A stretch of 64,000 nt of DNA from Ooceraea biroi (GCF_003672135.1 NC_039519.1:558001-622000), one strand, 5' to 3'. Positions 11,134 to 23,496 are shown, counted from the first letter of the stretch. Made by a program: numbers and translations. Notes: generated by a model from the sequence alone, not told the origin.

Positions 11134-12867
11134 TTATATATTAAAAAAAAGAATAAATTAATAAGACAATAATAGAAATAAGCATAATGTACTTTTCGAT
11201 AACTGTCGACATTTGACATCGTTTCGCGATTTAAATGATGAGCGAAATGATAGAAAGGCTGATGTGCGTCGGAAGGGTTGAAACCAGAATTGAGATAGAT
11301 CTGTGTGAGGGATTAAGTAGATTCGATTCGATTACCTATTGCCCCCGCGTGCCGAGAAGAGCGTATTTACGCGCATATTTGGACACGGGCGCCGTAATTT
11401 GGGGCATAATTCCTCGTTTGACCGTGCGATTTATCGTCATTGCCAATGCATACGTCAACGCCGCGATGGTTTCCCCGACGGCGTATGAGGTATAAACCGA
11501 GGCCCGTCATTTCCTTTGTAGAGACATGTGCCCGATGCTAAGTTTAGCGTATCACGGCTAGGCTGCCTTCAATAGTAAATGACACTCGGATGCGGTAGTT
11601 TGCTGTGTTGTAACGATGACGATTTGCGACGCGACGCGTTGACGTGATGCTTAAGGGAACAATGAAGCCGATGCGTTATCTTTACGTGGACGGGATGCGT
11701 TACGACGTCGCACTGATCTGCATTTAGTGCACCAGAGGGAACACGGCAATCGCCGATCAAGCGTTTTAGAGCTATTGTGGAATAAGGGAGAGAGCAAGTA
11801 GTTTCATCAGCATCTGCTGCTTCCCTCCGTGTGCTGCGATACAATTAATAAATTGATGAGGATTCCGTACAATACAATTAAGTACGTCTAAAAGAAATTC
11901 GTAATCTTTTATATCGTCGTAAAGATATAATATACGGCACATTTGCTCCGATTTTTAGTGCACTATTTTAAAATAAAAAAGATTGCATTTTATTATAAAA
12001 ATCAATAGATGCATTTTACATATTCATTATTCTCCCAGACGGATTATTATTTAAAATTGTCGTTTTACACGCTGATTATTTGACGCGGAGAATTTTCTTA
12101 AATTTTCAAAAACCTCGCCGTTGAAAAATCGACGATATAAATAAATTATGGCACCGTAATCCAACTCACGGATGCGTGCCGCGGCGGCACTCTATAAAAT
12201 CGCTTTCGTCTCGTTCCATTCTTGATACTCGACTCCCTCGGCACCACCGACACCGCGTAATTACGACATCTAAACGATTTACGACGGAGGTGTGACGACG
12301 AGGGAGGAGTTCTCCGGCGTCGCGACGCTGCCGCCGCGTACAAACCGCATCACCGCGACGCGGACCTCGGGGGGTGGGAGGCAAGGGTTGAACGTGTCCG
12401 GTCGGGAAATAACTTTCTTACCTACTTACGCCTTCATCTCCTGGAGGCGACTAACTGCGAAACGCCTCGAAACTCCCCGCTTCCTATCGCATTGTGATGT
12501 CGGGGAAGACGTCGTTGTCTCTCACCGGTTGAGTTCTTGTTTCGCGTTCGACAGACCGCGACCTCCGTAAAGTTTCGACCGCTAAGACATGTCCGAAGTT
12601 TCGATAATCGTCGCCAGATTAGAGGAAGCGACGCGTCTCGCCGCCGGAAGTGAGATTTGCCTCGACCGCGTCGCCTCGAGCGATTTTTATCTTGGCGTCT
12701 ATATTTTTGCCGTCGACTGCACGTCGCGATCGCCAATAAACGCGAGAATGTTGGTTGTATTATTAATCACTGATAGCAATAACGCGATTGTGTGTTGCAT
12801 CGATGGTACCTATTTTATCAAATATTTATTGATATTAATTCCAGTATTCCGTCGTGCATGATTATTA
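11134..12867. other. Unassigned stretch with CpG-rich block
   Basis: AT-rich flanks around a CpG-rich segment (about 12150-12740) that is open in several frames but shows no domain. No terminal repeats or RNA genes recognised. Confidence 0.35.
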
Positions 12868-12869
12868 TA

Positions 12870-14155
12870 TTGGGTCGTCCGGAAAGTTCGTGCCGATTTT
12901 TAATAGATGGCGTTGGAACATGTCTGAATATATCAATGTTATTGAAAACATACGACTTATATACATATGCTTAAAGGTGACATTTCAACGCATCTTTAGG
13001 AAAACAGTTGTTTCAGATAAATTGATTCGTGTCAGTTTTGTACTCTTTTGAAGATGGAAGAAAACAAAGAACATTTTAGACACTTGATGCTTTTCTATTA
13101 CCGGAAAGGCAAAAATGCCTCACAAGCAACAAATTCGATATGTTCTGTTTACGGAGAAGGCGCTTTAGCTGAAAGAACCGTACGTAAGTGGCTCGCTAAG
13201 TTTAGAGCTGGTGATTTTAACCTTAAAGACCAAGAACGCTCGGGCAGACCCTCTACTACTGATGATGACCAAATCAAGACACTGATCGAGAATAGCCCGC
13301 GCTACACGACACGTGAATTAGCAGAGATACTGAAAATATCGAAAACCACTGTCCACGATCATGTAGTGAAGCTTGGTTACGTAAGTCGCCATGATGTATG
13401 GGTTCCGCATAATTTGGCCGACAAAATTTAATGGATCGCATTTCCATCTGCGACTCGCTGTACAAGCGCAACGAAAACGTACCATTTTTGAAGCAATTAG
13501 TGACGGGTGACGAAAAATGGATCATTTACAACAATGTAGAACGAAAAAGATCCTGGGGTAAGCGAAATGAACCAGCATTAACCACTCCGAAAGCCGGCCT
13601 TCATCCAAAAAAAGTCATGCTCTGTGTCTGGTGGGATTGGAAAGGAATCCTATATTATGAGCTCCTACCACACAACCAAACGATAAATGCAGATAAGTAC
13701 TGCTCGCAACTGGACGAATTAAAGACAGCGATTCAGGAAAAACGTCCAGAATTAGCTAATAGGAAGGGCGTCGTGTTCCATCAGGACAATGCCAGACCTC
13801 ATGTTTCTTTGACTACCCGACAAAAATTGTTGGAGTTTGGCTGGGAATAGCTACCTCACCCACCGTATTCACCAGACATTGCACCTTCAGACTTTCACTT
13901 ATTTAGGTCTTTGCAAAATTCTCTTAGCGGCAAGAACTTCAACTCTTTGATTGACATAAAAAACCACCTTGAGGAGTTTTTCACCGAGAAACCTAAGAAG
14001 TTCTGGGAGAATGGAATCTTCCAGTTGCGTGAAAGATGGGCAAAGGTTGTGAAACAAAACGGTGCATACATAAGTCAATAAATATTTATCGACATAAAAA
14101 AATGTTGCCTTTGAATTTTCCTTCAAAATCGGCACGAACTTTCCGGACGACCCAA
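12870..14155 (+). mobile_element. Mariner (family M3), nearly intact
   Basis: 1286 bp, TA on both sides (12868-12869, 14156-14157). The termini are perfect inverted repeats of about 31 bp beginning TTGGGTCGTCCGGAAAG. Related to M2 and M4 in its protein but with distinct termini. Confidence 0.95.
13054..14081 (+). pseudogene. Mariner transposase with one frameshift and one stop (M3)
   Basis: Starts MEENKEHFRHLMLFYYRKG at the conserved mariner start. Helix-turn-helix motifs (ERTVRKWLAKFRAGDF; TTRELAEILKISKTTVHDHV), WVPHNL, GDEKWIIYNN (first Asp), HQDNARPHVS (second Asp) and SPDIAPSDFHLF (third Asp, 34 residues on) are all present. Only two lesions are visible: a one-base loss in the A-run at about 13424-13428, giving an early TAA, and a TAG at 13848-13850 just before LPHPPYSPD. 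All catalytic residues are kept, so inactivation was recent compared with M1 and M2. Ends ISQ, TAA at 14079-14081. Confidence 0.94.
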
Positions 14156-14157
14156 TA

Positions 14158-16106
14158 TAATTAAATAAATATACAGATTTTCTTTGTCGCGCAAGCGGTT
14201 ATTCAACGCATTGTCACTTTTCTTATCGTACGAGCGAGACGCTTCCGTCAATTTCTTTTTATATTAGTGACTTGTGGCACTCAAATCCGCATTATGTTAT
14301 TTTTAATTGAGTAGATAATGTATCAAACTAATATATGTCAAGCACCATGCAGTGAGTGCAGTGTACTTTCTACCTGCTGTCATTTTTGCAAACTAGAGAA
14401 AAAGTAGAGAGAATATATAGAGAAGAGCAAAATTGAGAAGTAATTAACAATACGGCATAATAAGCAGAAAGAGAATACTTTCTTACGAAAAAGTTGTAAG
14501 AGTTAATTGTAACTATAAATTAAAAGTTGTAAAAATATATTTAATGGGCGATGTACGATTGCATGTAAATAATATAATAAAATATAATAAGAACTAGGTC
14601 ACGGATGTATAAATGCATTCTCCGTGAAAGAAAGAGAGAGAGAGAGAAAGGAAACTATAATAATAGAACCATGACTAAACGGCTACGTTGCCGTATGTAT
14701 TACGAGCACATTGATATATTGGAGACACAACATTATTTTAGTAACATATTCGGGTGAGTATTGTTAGACGCGAACGGGATAAAATAATCGAACGTTGACA
14801 TTTTCCTTCGCAGCAAAAATCAATAATTATAATTTCATGCAATTTGTTCGATACATTAAGAAATTATCGGAAAAATTACATTTTGATATCTGAATCAAGC
14901 GAATATTGCCGAAATGAAATTTTGGCACAACTGTAAAATTTATCCAATAAGTATTCATTTCCGAAACACCTTTCTTAGTTCATGTTCAATCATATTCATG
15001 TTTTCATGCAATAATTCTTTCATTGCTGTAATTCCGTGATTGCACGAATTTTTTTATTGATGTGGAAAGTTTAATTGAGTAACTAAATCCCACACGATCC
15101 CTTCCTCCAATTCCTTATTAAAATATGCTATTTGCGTGAATCGACGTACAAAAATATTTTGAAATATTTTGAATATTTAGTCCGAATATAACTTTTCTCC
15201 AAAGACTTGTATCGATTCTTCAGCATTCTTCCTCGTTTGCAATGTTTAATAGGATATTCTTAACCTGCATTTCAAATATGTATACATCCGATTTATGCGA
15301 AAAATTAATGCAATGACTTCCACATTAACCTTTCATTCTGTCAAAGCAGAAACTGTAAATTCATGCAAACATCACAATTTCCGTGTTTGAAGAAAAGTTG
15401 CTCACAAATGAAGATTTAACGAACACTCAATTACGCTCATGACTAATTCTTATTATTCCTCAACAGTTTTAAACATGCACAACTTGCAATCAGTCAAAGA
15501 CTGATACCGATAAAAAGTGCCGTCTGAATCAACGCGAAAGAAATCAAAATACAAAAAAGAAACCGAAAAAAAAGTCCGCGAGTAAGAATTCAGTCATGCG
15601 TGGAAATCGCCACACGTCACGTCGGTAATCATCGATCCGACGGAACTTATAATCGCGATCAAAGATTGCTACCAGCAGATCGTGCAATTTCGCTCGAGGC
15701 GACGCAAAAAATGGAGAGAAAAAAATAAAAAGGGAATCCCTGAAAAGAGGAGTCGGCGGGTAAGAAAGTCAGTCGTGCGTGGAAATCGTCGCGCCACATG
15801 TCGTATCGATAATCGTCGGTCTTTCCGCGGAGGGTGGCCGGCGCAAGAGTTGCGCCAGGTTGTGGGGTCGCGCACGAGCGTCACCCACGTGGGGGACACG
15901 CGATCCCGCCACCGCGCCGCGGCCGGCCGGTTGTTCATTATTCGCAATACACGTGCAAGGTGCTCGAAACGCGGATACCCGTGCAACGAGTCGTATTTTC
16001 TGGCGTTGTTACACGTGTGCACGCCGATATTCGACGGCGTGCCGAGCACGCACGCATATCGAGCGAGCGAGTGCCGAATGCCCAGGCGTTACGCTGATAA
16101 CCGTAT
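14158..16106. other. Unassigned stretch; AT-rich then CpG-rich
   Basis: AT-rich to about 15560 with a GA tract near 14630-14650. Then a segment repeated imperfectly (15571-15640 and 15749-15822) and a CpG-rich end (about 15770-16100) open in several frames without recognisable domains. Confidence 0.35.
15571..15822. repeat. Imperfect local duplication, two units about 179 bp apart
   Basis: Sequence at 15571-15640 recurs at 15749-15822 with scattered substitutions; the shared core is CGTGGAAATCG followed by a CAC(A/G)T-rich stretch. It looks like an old tandem duplication; the function is unknown. Confidence 0.5.
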
Positions 16107-16110
16107 TTAA

Positions 16111-18400
16111 GGGGGAGCCTGCTTTAGAACGCTGAAAATAAGGTATATTTTACGAATTGTTTTTGGAGAAACTATACAGCGGATCATTATAAAACTTTGA
16201 TGCATTTATTAGTACATGTTTGAAGATAAAAAAATTATTTTTGATTTGAATATATCGCTTGCAGAGGTCGTCCTGGAGAAATCTTAGTGCAGCCGCGTCG
16301 CCGGCATTGCAAATTGGTGAGCATTCTCCTGCCTCCAAATTTCGTCCAAACTGAAAAATTGAAATATGTTCTCGTTATTTATGAATTCCCATCGTCGATG
16401 AACCAAGGAGAGAAGAAAAAAGTTGAAAAGTGCCAAAATGGTGGAGCTTAGAACACAAAAGTACGATTTTTAGGCAAAGGTTTTGAACTTTTTCATGCAA
16501 AAGTAATTGTTTAACTTAATGTTTTTATGAATATTAAAGGTTCATCGACGATGGGAGTTTATAAATAACGAGAAAATATTTCAATTTTTCAGTTTGGATG
16601 AAATTTGGAGGCAAGAGAATGCTCACCAATTTACAATGCCTCCAGGACGACCTCTACAGGCGATATATTCAAATAAAAAAATAATTTTTTTATCTTTAAA
16701 CATGTACTAATAAATGCATCAAAGTTTTATGCATTTATTAGTACATGTTTGAAGATAAAAAAAATTATTTTTGATTTGAATATATCGCTTGCAGAGGTCG
16801 TCCTGGAGAAATCTTAGTGCAGCCGCGTCGCTGGCATTGCAAATTGGTGAGCATTCTCCTGCCTCCAAATTTCGTCCAAACTGAAAAATTGAAATATGTT
16901 CTCGTTATTTATGAATTCCCATCGTCGATGAACCAAGGAGAGAAGAAAAAAGTTGAAAAGTGCCAAAATGGTGGAGCTTAGAACACAAAAGTACGATTTT
17001 TAGGCAAAGTTTTTGAACTTTTTCATGCAAAAGTAATTGTTTAACTTAATGTTTTTATGAATATTAAAGGTTCATCGACAATGGGAATTCATAAATAACG
17101 AGAAAATATTTCAATTTTTCAGTTTGGATGAAATTTGGAGGCAGGAGAATGCTCACCAATTTACAATGCCTCCAGGACGACCTCTACAGGCGATATATTT
17201 AAATCAAAAAATAATTTTTTTATCTTTAAACATGTACTAATAAATGCATCAAAGTTTTATGCATTTATTAGTACATGTTTGAAGATAAAAAAAATTATTT
17301 TTGATTTGAATATATCGCTTGCAGAGGTCGTCCTGGAGAAATCTTAGTGCAGCCGCGTCGCCGCCATTGCAAATTGGTGAGCATTCTCCTGCCTCCAAAT
17401 TTCGTCCAAACTGAAAAATTGAAATATGTTCTCGTTATTTATGAATTCCCATCGTCGATGAACCAAAGAGAGAAGAAAAAAGTTGAAAAGTGCCAAAATG
17501 GTGGAGCTTAGAACACAAAAGTACGATTTTTAGGCAAAGTTTTTGAACTTTTTCATGCAAAAGTAATTGTTTAACTTAATGTTTTTATGAATATTAAAGG
17601 TTCATCGACAATGGGAATTCATAAATAACGAGAAAATATTTCAATTTTTCAGTTTGGATGAAATTTGGAGGCAGGAGAATGCTCACCAATTTACAATGCC
17701 TCCAGGACGACCTCTACAGGCGATATATTCAAATAAAAAAATAATTTTTTTTATCTTTAAACATGTACTAATAAATGCATCAAAGTTTTATGCATTTATT
17801 AGTACATGTTTGAAGATAAAAAAAGTATTTTTGATTTGAATATATCGCTTGCAGAGGTCGTCCTGGAGAAATCTTAGTGCAGCCGCGTCGCCGCCATTGC
17901 AAATTGGTGAGCATTCTCCTGCCTCCAAATTTCGTCCAAACTGAAAAATTGAAATATGTTCTCGTTATTTATGAATTCCCATCGTCGATGAACCAAGGAG
18001 AGAAGAAAAAAGTTGAAAAGTGCCAAAATGGTGGAGCTTAGAACACAAAAGTACGATTTTTAGGCAAAGTTTTTGAACTTTTTCATGCAAAAGTAATTGT
18101 TTAACTTAATGTTTTTATGAATATTAAAGGTTCATCGACGATGGGAGTTTATAAATAACGAGAAAATATTTCAATTTTTCAGTTTGGATGAAATTTGGAG
18201 GCAGGAGAATGCTCACCAATTTACAATGCCTCCAGGACGACCTCTACAGGCGATATATTCAAATAAAAAAATAATTTTTTTATCTTTAAACATGTACTAA
18301 TAAATGCATCAAAGTTTTGTAATGATCCGCTGTATAGTTTCTCCAAAAACATTCGTAAAATTATACCTTATTTTCAACGTTCTAAAGCAGGCTCCCCCCC
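16111..18400. mobile_element. TTAA-flanked foldback-like element, four palindromic units
   Basis: Left flank TTAA (16107-16110), right flank CTAA (a probable decayed TTAA). Both ends are inverted copies of GGGGGAGCCTGCTTTAGAAC and remain complementary for about 85 bp, through GGAGAAACTATACAGCGGATC. Between them are four head-to-tail 530 bp units, each a quasi-palindrome. No transposase is encoded; short open frames in the units are by-products of the inverted repeat. Copies with three and two units lie at 30482 and 53987. Confidence 0.85.
16196..18316. repeat. Four tandem 530 bp quasi-palindromes
   Basis: Units start at about 16196, 16726, 17256 and 17787. In unit 1 a left arm (16196-16404) pairs with a right arm (16539-16725) around a 134-base loop (16405-16538). 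The left arm alone carries an extra block of about 26 bases (about 16279-16303, ATCTTAGTGCAGCCGCGTCG), giving the unit an orientation. Unit junctions are also palindromic (ACATGTACTAATAAATGC and its inverse), so neighbouring units can pair as well. Confidence 0.85.
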
Positions 18401-18403
18401 TAA

Positions 18404-19432
18404 GCTGGCTTGCCAAGACCGTCCACCTGCCACGAGCTTTCCTTGGCTCGTATATTTTACTTATCCGCCAACACACCGTTTTACTCCTGATCCTTCGGAG
18501 CTTAACGTATGAAGTCACAGCGGCGAGCGGTCACGCGCGTCAATGAATGGAAATGAGTATTAATGATGATTACGGAAAGAAATCAGATTCACGCGATTTC
18601 TTTTGCTTTTGTTGCTTTCGTTATTATTTTTCCTCGATTAATCCATCTTGGTCGGCAATCTCCACTTATTCCACTTTCGATAAATACTCGATAATGCAAC
18701 AATGCTGCAATATCCCTTTCGCGCGTTATTTACACTCATTAATGTAATTTGTGTCAGATCTTACATTTTCGCTTTTTTTTATTCGCCTTGCAGACCAGTT
18801 TCTTATCACGTGGAATATACACGTATGATTCTTCGAATTATAAATAATCTGCGTATATTAGAGACGTTATGTACACACTAAAATATATCTGTAATGCTTG
18901 CTGGGCGCACGGCTAGTGGAATTAAATGCGCGAGGTACGAGCAAAACAGTTATGCCTAATGGTACGGACCGATAACGGTATTTAAACTGGGCTTACCGTC
19001 ACTCAGCATCTGTTACAAGTTTCCTCTGCGCACGGGTATCTACTCTGCACCCTTATCATAATACATCCATTTCGCGAAAACTGTTGCGTCACGACGATCA
19101 ACTCTTCCAGTTAAAAGGAACGCATGCAGTTCCAAGTATTAATAACCACCCCGTATTTGCTCCGCTTAGATCCGTGCGTGGAGATACGCCACTTATTTCG
19201 ATGTCCCCGACTATCACGCGGAAACGATGAAATCCTCGGACACGCGCTCCGTGTCCAGTAGATTATGTCGCGCGCAGTAGGCGTTTACGTTTTCGCGCGA
19301 AGAGTTGCACGCACATTTTCCAACGGCGAATGTTGCGCGACCAGAAAGTCTTAAGGGATTATCGAGCGATACGAATTCGCGCGGAGCAGTGGATGAGACG
19401 TGGAAAGAGGAAATGGACGAGGTTCGCGCGTA
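18404..19432. other. Unassigned non-coding stretch
   Basis: No recognisable gene, repeat terminus or RNA; moderately CpG-rich from about 19200 to 19430. Confidence 0.35.
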
Positions 19433-19434
19433 TA

Positions 19435-20312
19435 CAGGGTGTTTCCTCTAACTGTAGCACTTAGAATATCTCTGCTTCCTTTGATGATATGAAAAAAGTC
19501 AAAGGACGAAAATTGTTCGATTCAAAGAGACTAGTACTCTGGTAAGAAAATTATTTTTTTAATGTGACCTTTCACAAGATATCAAGGTCATCAACATTTT
19601 TTTAAATGGGATGGTATATTTTCCTTAACGAAATGATGTAGCTTGTAAAAAAACAAATTCAACCATACAGAATACGTTGACCTTCAAATGACTTTGAACC
19701 ACAAAAATCACGTTTAGGAAAAGAAACTCTATTTATTGTATGTATAACTACAAAGATATACCTTTTTTACAGATGTTCCAAATGATCACCGTTTACTTCG
19801 ATACACTTTCGAATTCGATGAATAAACGATTGTTTTACGTTTTTGAGAGATTCCGGAGTAATTGCGGTGCACGCACGCTGAATTCTTTCTCGCGTATCTT
19901 CAGGTGTTGTCGGAATATCGCGATAAACTTCATTTTTTAGGTGTCCCCAAAGAAAAAAATCAAGAGGCGTAAGATCTGGTGATCGAGCCGGCCAAGAATT
20001 CTTCCACCACGTCCAATCCAGCGATCAGGAAATGATTCGTTGAGTATGTTCCGTGCAAATGAAGGTCAACATATTCTGTATGGTTGAATTTGTTTTTTTA
20101 CAAGCTACATCATTTCGTTAAGGAAAATATACCATCTCGTTTAAAAAAATGTTCATGACCTTGATATCTTGTGAAAGGTCACCTTAAAAAAAATAATTTT
20201 CTTACCAGAGTACTAGTCTCTTTGAATCGAACAATTTTCGTCCTTTGACTTTTTTCATATCACCAAAGGAAGCAGAGATATTCTAAGTGCTACAGTTAGA
20301 GGAAACACCCTG
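19435..20312 (-). mobile_element. Element with 254 bp inverted arms and a transposase C-terminal relic
   Basis: TA on both sides (19433-19434, 20313-20314); the ends read CAGGGTGTTTCCTCTAAC and its inverse. The arms (about 19435-19688 and 20058-20312) are complementary over nearly their whole length. Between them lies the C-terminal part of a transposase on the minus strand. The CAGGGTG ends and TA target match the array at 23042, pointing to the same broad group (IS630-Tc1-mariner type with a DUF4817-like N-terminus). It looks like a deletion derivative that kept both long arms. Confidence 0.8.
19767..20057 (-). pseudogene. Transposase C-terminal remnant (Tc1/mariner-related, DUF4817 group)
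   Basis: Minus-strand reading RNILNESFPDRWIGRGG, then after a one-base frameshift KNSWPARSPDLTPLDFFLWG (third catalytic Asp in PLDFF), HLKNEVYRDIPTTPEDTRER, ITPESLKNVKQSFIHRIRKC and GDHLEHL with a TAA at 19767-19769. The RWIGRGG...W..RSPDL.PLDFFLWG order is characteristic of this arthropod transposase group. The N-terminal two thirds, including the first two catalytic residues, are gone: the fragment starts at the edge of the right arm. Confidence 0.82.
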
Positions 20313-20314
20313 TA

Positions 20315-23039
20315 TATACGCCTCTCTAAGGGTGCACACGCACGCGTCGACACACGCTCGCGTATTTTCTCGTAATCCGGCGTTGGCGTTGCGTGTTTCG
20401 ATAACGCTTGCCGGTTGGGCCGGCTGGCAACGGTATTTTATGGTCTCGCACCTTCTCGCCTGTCTCGAGCTCTTCCTTTCAGCGCCGATATCTCCGCGTT
20501 TGCGTTTACGTTAAGGTCGCCGCCCACGAGTGTGCACTCGACGTTACTTCAGCATCGGCGATCGGTGACGCGATACGCCGGTTTTAGTGTTATTACATGC
20601 TTCTTACAGGCCGGGGACTTAGACTCTACGTGCCCGATAAAATCTCGCGGCATTAACGGGCGAAATTAGCGACTCGAACGAATGGGTAGCCTTGTCGATT
20701 CGCGGCACGTATTGGTTCACGGGAAAGCTCGTGCGATTCTTTGTAATTGGCAACGTTGTACTCGAGCCTTGCTGCGGATTGAATCTCATCGGCAATTTTT
20801 TGATAACTTGATAACGGAAGTCTTTGAAATTGCAATGGACATGATTCAAAATCTTTTTAATTTTGCATGCACTTTTATGTCATTTTCGTTAAATGTCAAA
20901 ACTGCAGATATTTATAAGACAGGCATGATGCAAATAATCCAGTAAAGAAATTGTATTTTTAATGATGTAATGCGATCGGTTATCGGTAACATTCCACGCA
21001 ATGCGAATGCATAAAAATATTGCAACGATGAGGGTGCGCGTTGGCTTTATTGTAAATCGCTGTATTTAATCCGCAATATCGTATTCTACATACCTGCCGT
21101 GCTGGTGATGAATTCCTTGCATTACTGGCGTTTTGCCATCAAGTTATGTAACGCGTACGTGTATCTGATGTGTAACATATTAACCGCCAACGATACGTTA
21201 CGGTAAATTATGGGTACCTTTTAATACGTGGCTAGCCATCGATAATTTCTCTACATTGAAAAATTCACATCGCAAAAAACGCACGCGAGTCGACAATTCT
21301 TTTCTTTTTTTTGGCAAAATGCGATTCGCAGCTTTATCAATGTTGCGTCTCTCCTTTTCATGAATAACACAAAGAAGATGCATTTCCAAAGATATTACAA
21401 AACGATTTTGTTTATTAAACCAGTGGTTTAACGAATCTTTTAGAAGTAACAAAACTCATTACGTGTTTCGTCAGTTAATTGAATTTTTACACGTGACAGA
21501 AATAAGTATCCGTTTCACTAAACTTATGAAAAAGAATATTCCAGTTAATCTATGAAACAAACTAAGGACTAAAACGCATTTATTCCTTGTAATACCTTGC
21601 TTGTTAAATACGGTAGTTTCAGATGTAGCAATAATGCAGATTGTAAGAACGTGATTCTTGCAATAACGAAAGAGCAATCAAAACAAAGGCAGCGACATTA
21701 GTTCACGTTCGTCACTATTTAGTCATGCTCTCTAAACCATTCTGACTCCGATACGATACGAGCACTTGTATCGATCGTAAACGCAGCATTGCTTGATGCC
21801 ATAAACCCACATCGGTACGTTTGGCTCCTGCATTAAGCACGTTGCTAGTTCTGTTATGTATTCATCCATCACGGCATTTGTACGAAAGCATTGATTTGTT
21901 GTTGCTAACATTACAACGCGCGGACAGGTTTTCTTCTTTACCCTCAGAAAGCGTTAAATAGTTCGATTTCTAATTTAACAACTTATCTGTTCTGTGCACA
22001 AAATTATTTCACAAAAATTCTCAATTTTTTATATTGTGTCGAATTTAAATAATAAAACAAAAAAGAAATAATATAAAAATATATATATTTAATCCTTTGC
22101 AAAAACTGTTCAGATAATCAAATACTCTGCCGCCGTACACAATAGCAATAATTCCGAGAAATAAATTCCGAGTGGAATATTAGATCATATTTGATTATAC
22201 AAACAACGATGACGCATCACATCTCCCATGCAGTGGCGATAAATAGTTCATCCGGGTAATAATCAAGTTCGCATCGAACGTAAGCGACTATAAATACCGA
22301 CTATCTTATTCACGGGCGATGTGCCGATACTAGTCGATGCCGCGATTGTATCATGCTGATTATAGTGTAATGCCACACGGCACGGCCTGCATTTCGCTCT
22401 CTAATTTCGCGGGGCGGAAACCGTGATGCGAAATAAAAAGGAACGGGAGCCTGGCAGCGAAAGTTCCCAGGTGATTGGTCGTGGGAAATATCGCGGTTAG
22501 GAAGAGACTGATAAAGTGGATCGATGAGTCGATGTATAACGGACAGGAGGAACGCGCAGTATCGCGCGGCTAGTGTGAGGATTTGTGCGGGTATAAACAG
22601 AGACCGAAAATTTTCGCGGGGATGTATGAATGGCGGCGCTTGGTCGGCGTGGCTTGGGCGCGCGCACGTGGAAAGAAAAGGAAAAAAAAGAAAAAAAAGA
22701 GAGAAACAGAAAGAACAAACAAGGACCGCGGCGTTGATCGCCGATATCGGAAAAATTAACGGGCAAAGAGCGGAGTGACAGGCCATTAAATTGAAATCAG
22801 CGATCCGATCGAAGTCAGCAGGCGTCACTTCGCGAAAGTGCGCCGCGTCGTTTTTAATCGAGGGGGCGGGGGCTTTAAACATAGACGGCTATAAGCTGCG
22901 TCTCTCGTGTATCTCGCGATTGAAAACTTAGAAAATAGAATATTAAGCGTATTCTATAATGGGCGCACGCGTTGATTATCGAAAGGCTGTGAAATACCAG
23001 CGTTGACAGGTCGCGTGGAACGAGGGAATGTACATTTTA
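20315..23039. other. Unassigned stretch
   Basis: CpG-rich near 20320-20700 and 22500-22900, otherwise AT-rich. An A-rich purine tract at about 22670-22720 makes a hydrophobic open frame on the minus strand without homology. No terminal repeats or RNA genes recognised. Confidence 0.35.
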
Positions 23040-23228
23040 TACAGGGTGTGCCGGGTTTTAACCGACAAACTGCGGGAGCATATTCTACTAGTGGAAATAA
23101 GAAAAAATTCTTATATCGAGTTTGCTTAGGAATGCTTTATTACAAAGTTATAAACCAATATTGAAAAGAAATATGAGATAAGTAACAACGGATTTTTTCA
23201 CAAAAATAAAAATTATCTACGCAATGAT

Positions 23229-23496
23229 TTAGTGACGTATTTCAAAATGTTGTCCTTGCACATCGATACAAGCTAGACATCGACGTAGTACAGAATTTGT
23301 TACAGTACGACATTCCTGAAAATTTTGTTGCATCTCAGTAACTGAATTAGTAATTCGTTGCTTTAAATCTATCTGGTACTCTCCTGTTAGGAAATCTACG
23401 TTGATACTCTCGTACGGCAGCTCGTGCATTTCCGTCACAGAATCCGTACACGAAATGAATATCGGTGTATTCCTCGTTTGAAAACACTTTTGGCAT
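23229..23496 (-). pseudogene. Deleted transposase, N- and C-terminus joined (unit 1)
   Basis: From the ATG at 23494-23496: MPKVFSNEEYTDIHFVYG, FCDGNARAAVREYQRRF and PNRRVPD, which is the N-terminal DUF4817-like DNA-binding region. Then, in another frame, DLKQRITNSVTEMQQNF and CIDVQGQHFEIRH with a stop at 23229-23231, matching the C-terminal end of the same family. The catalytic core is missing. This is the only unit that keeps the ATG; in the others it reads ATA. Confidence 0.82.

Noticed and set aside
17135..17839. Short repeated frames (MEAGECSPIYN and similar) in the palindromic units
   Set aside because: They read through inverted repeat arms and differ in frame between units; there is no selection pattern and no homology.
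16111..18400. piggyBac assignment for the TTAA families
   Set aside because: TTAA is right for piggyBac, but the ends begin GGGGG rather than the CCC-type piggyBac ends and the only transposase remnant with such ends is not piggyBac-like.
22310..22882. 190-codon frame with a hydrophobic Phe/Leu stretch resembling a membrane segment
   Set aside because: The hydrophobic run is a direct read of an A/G-rich purine tract; no other support for a gene.
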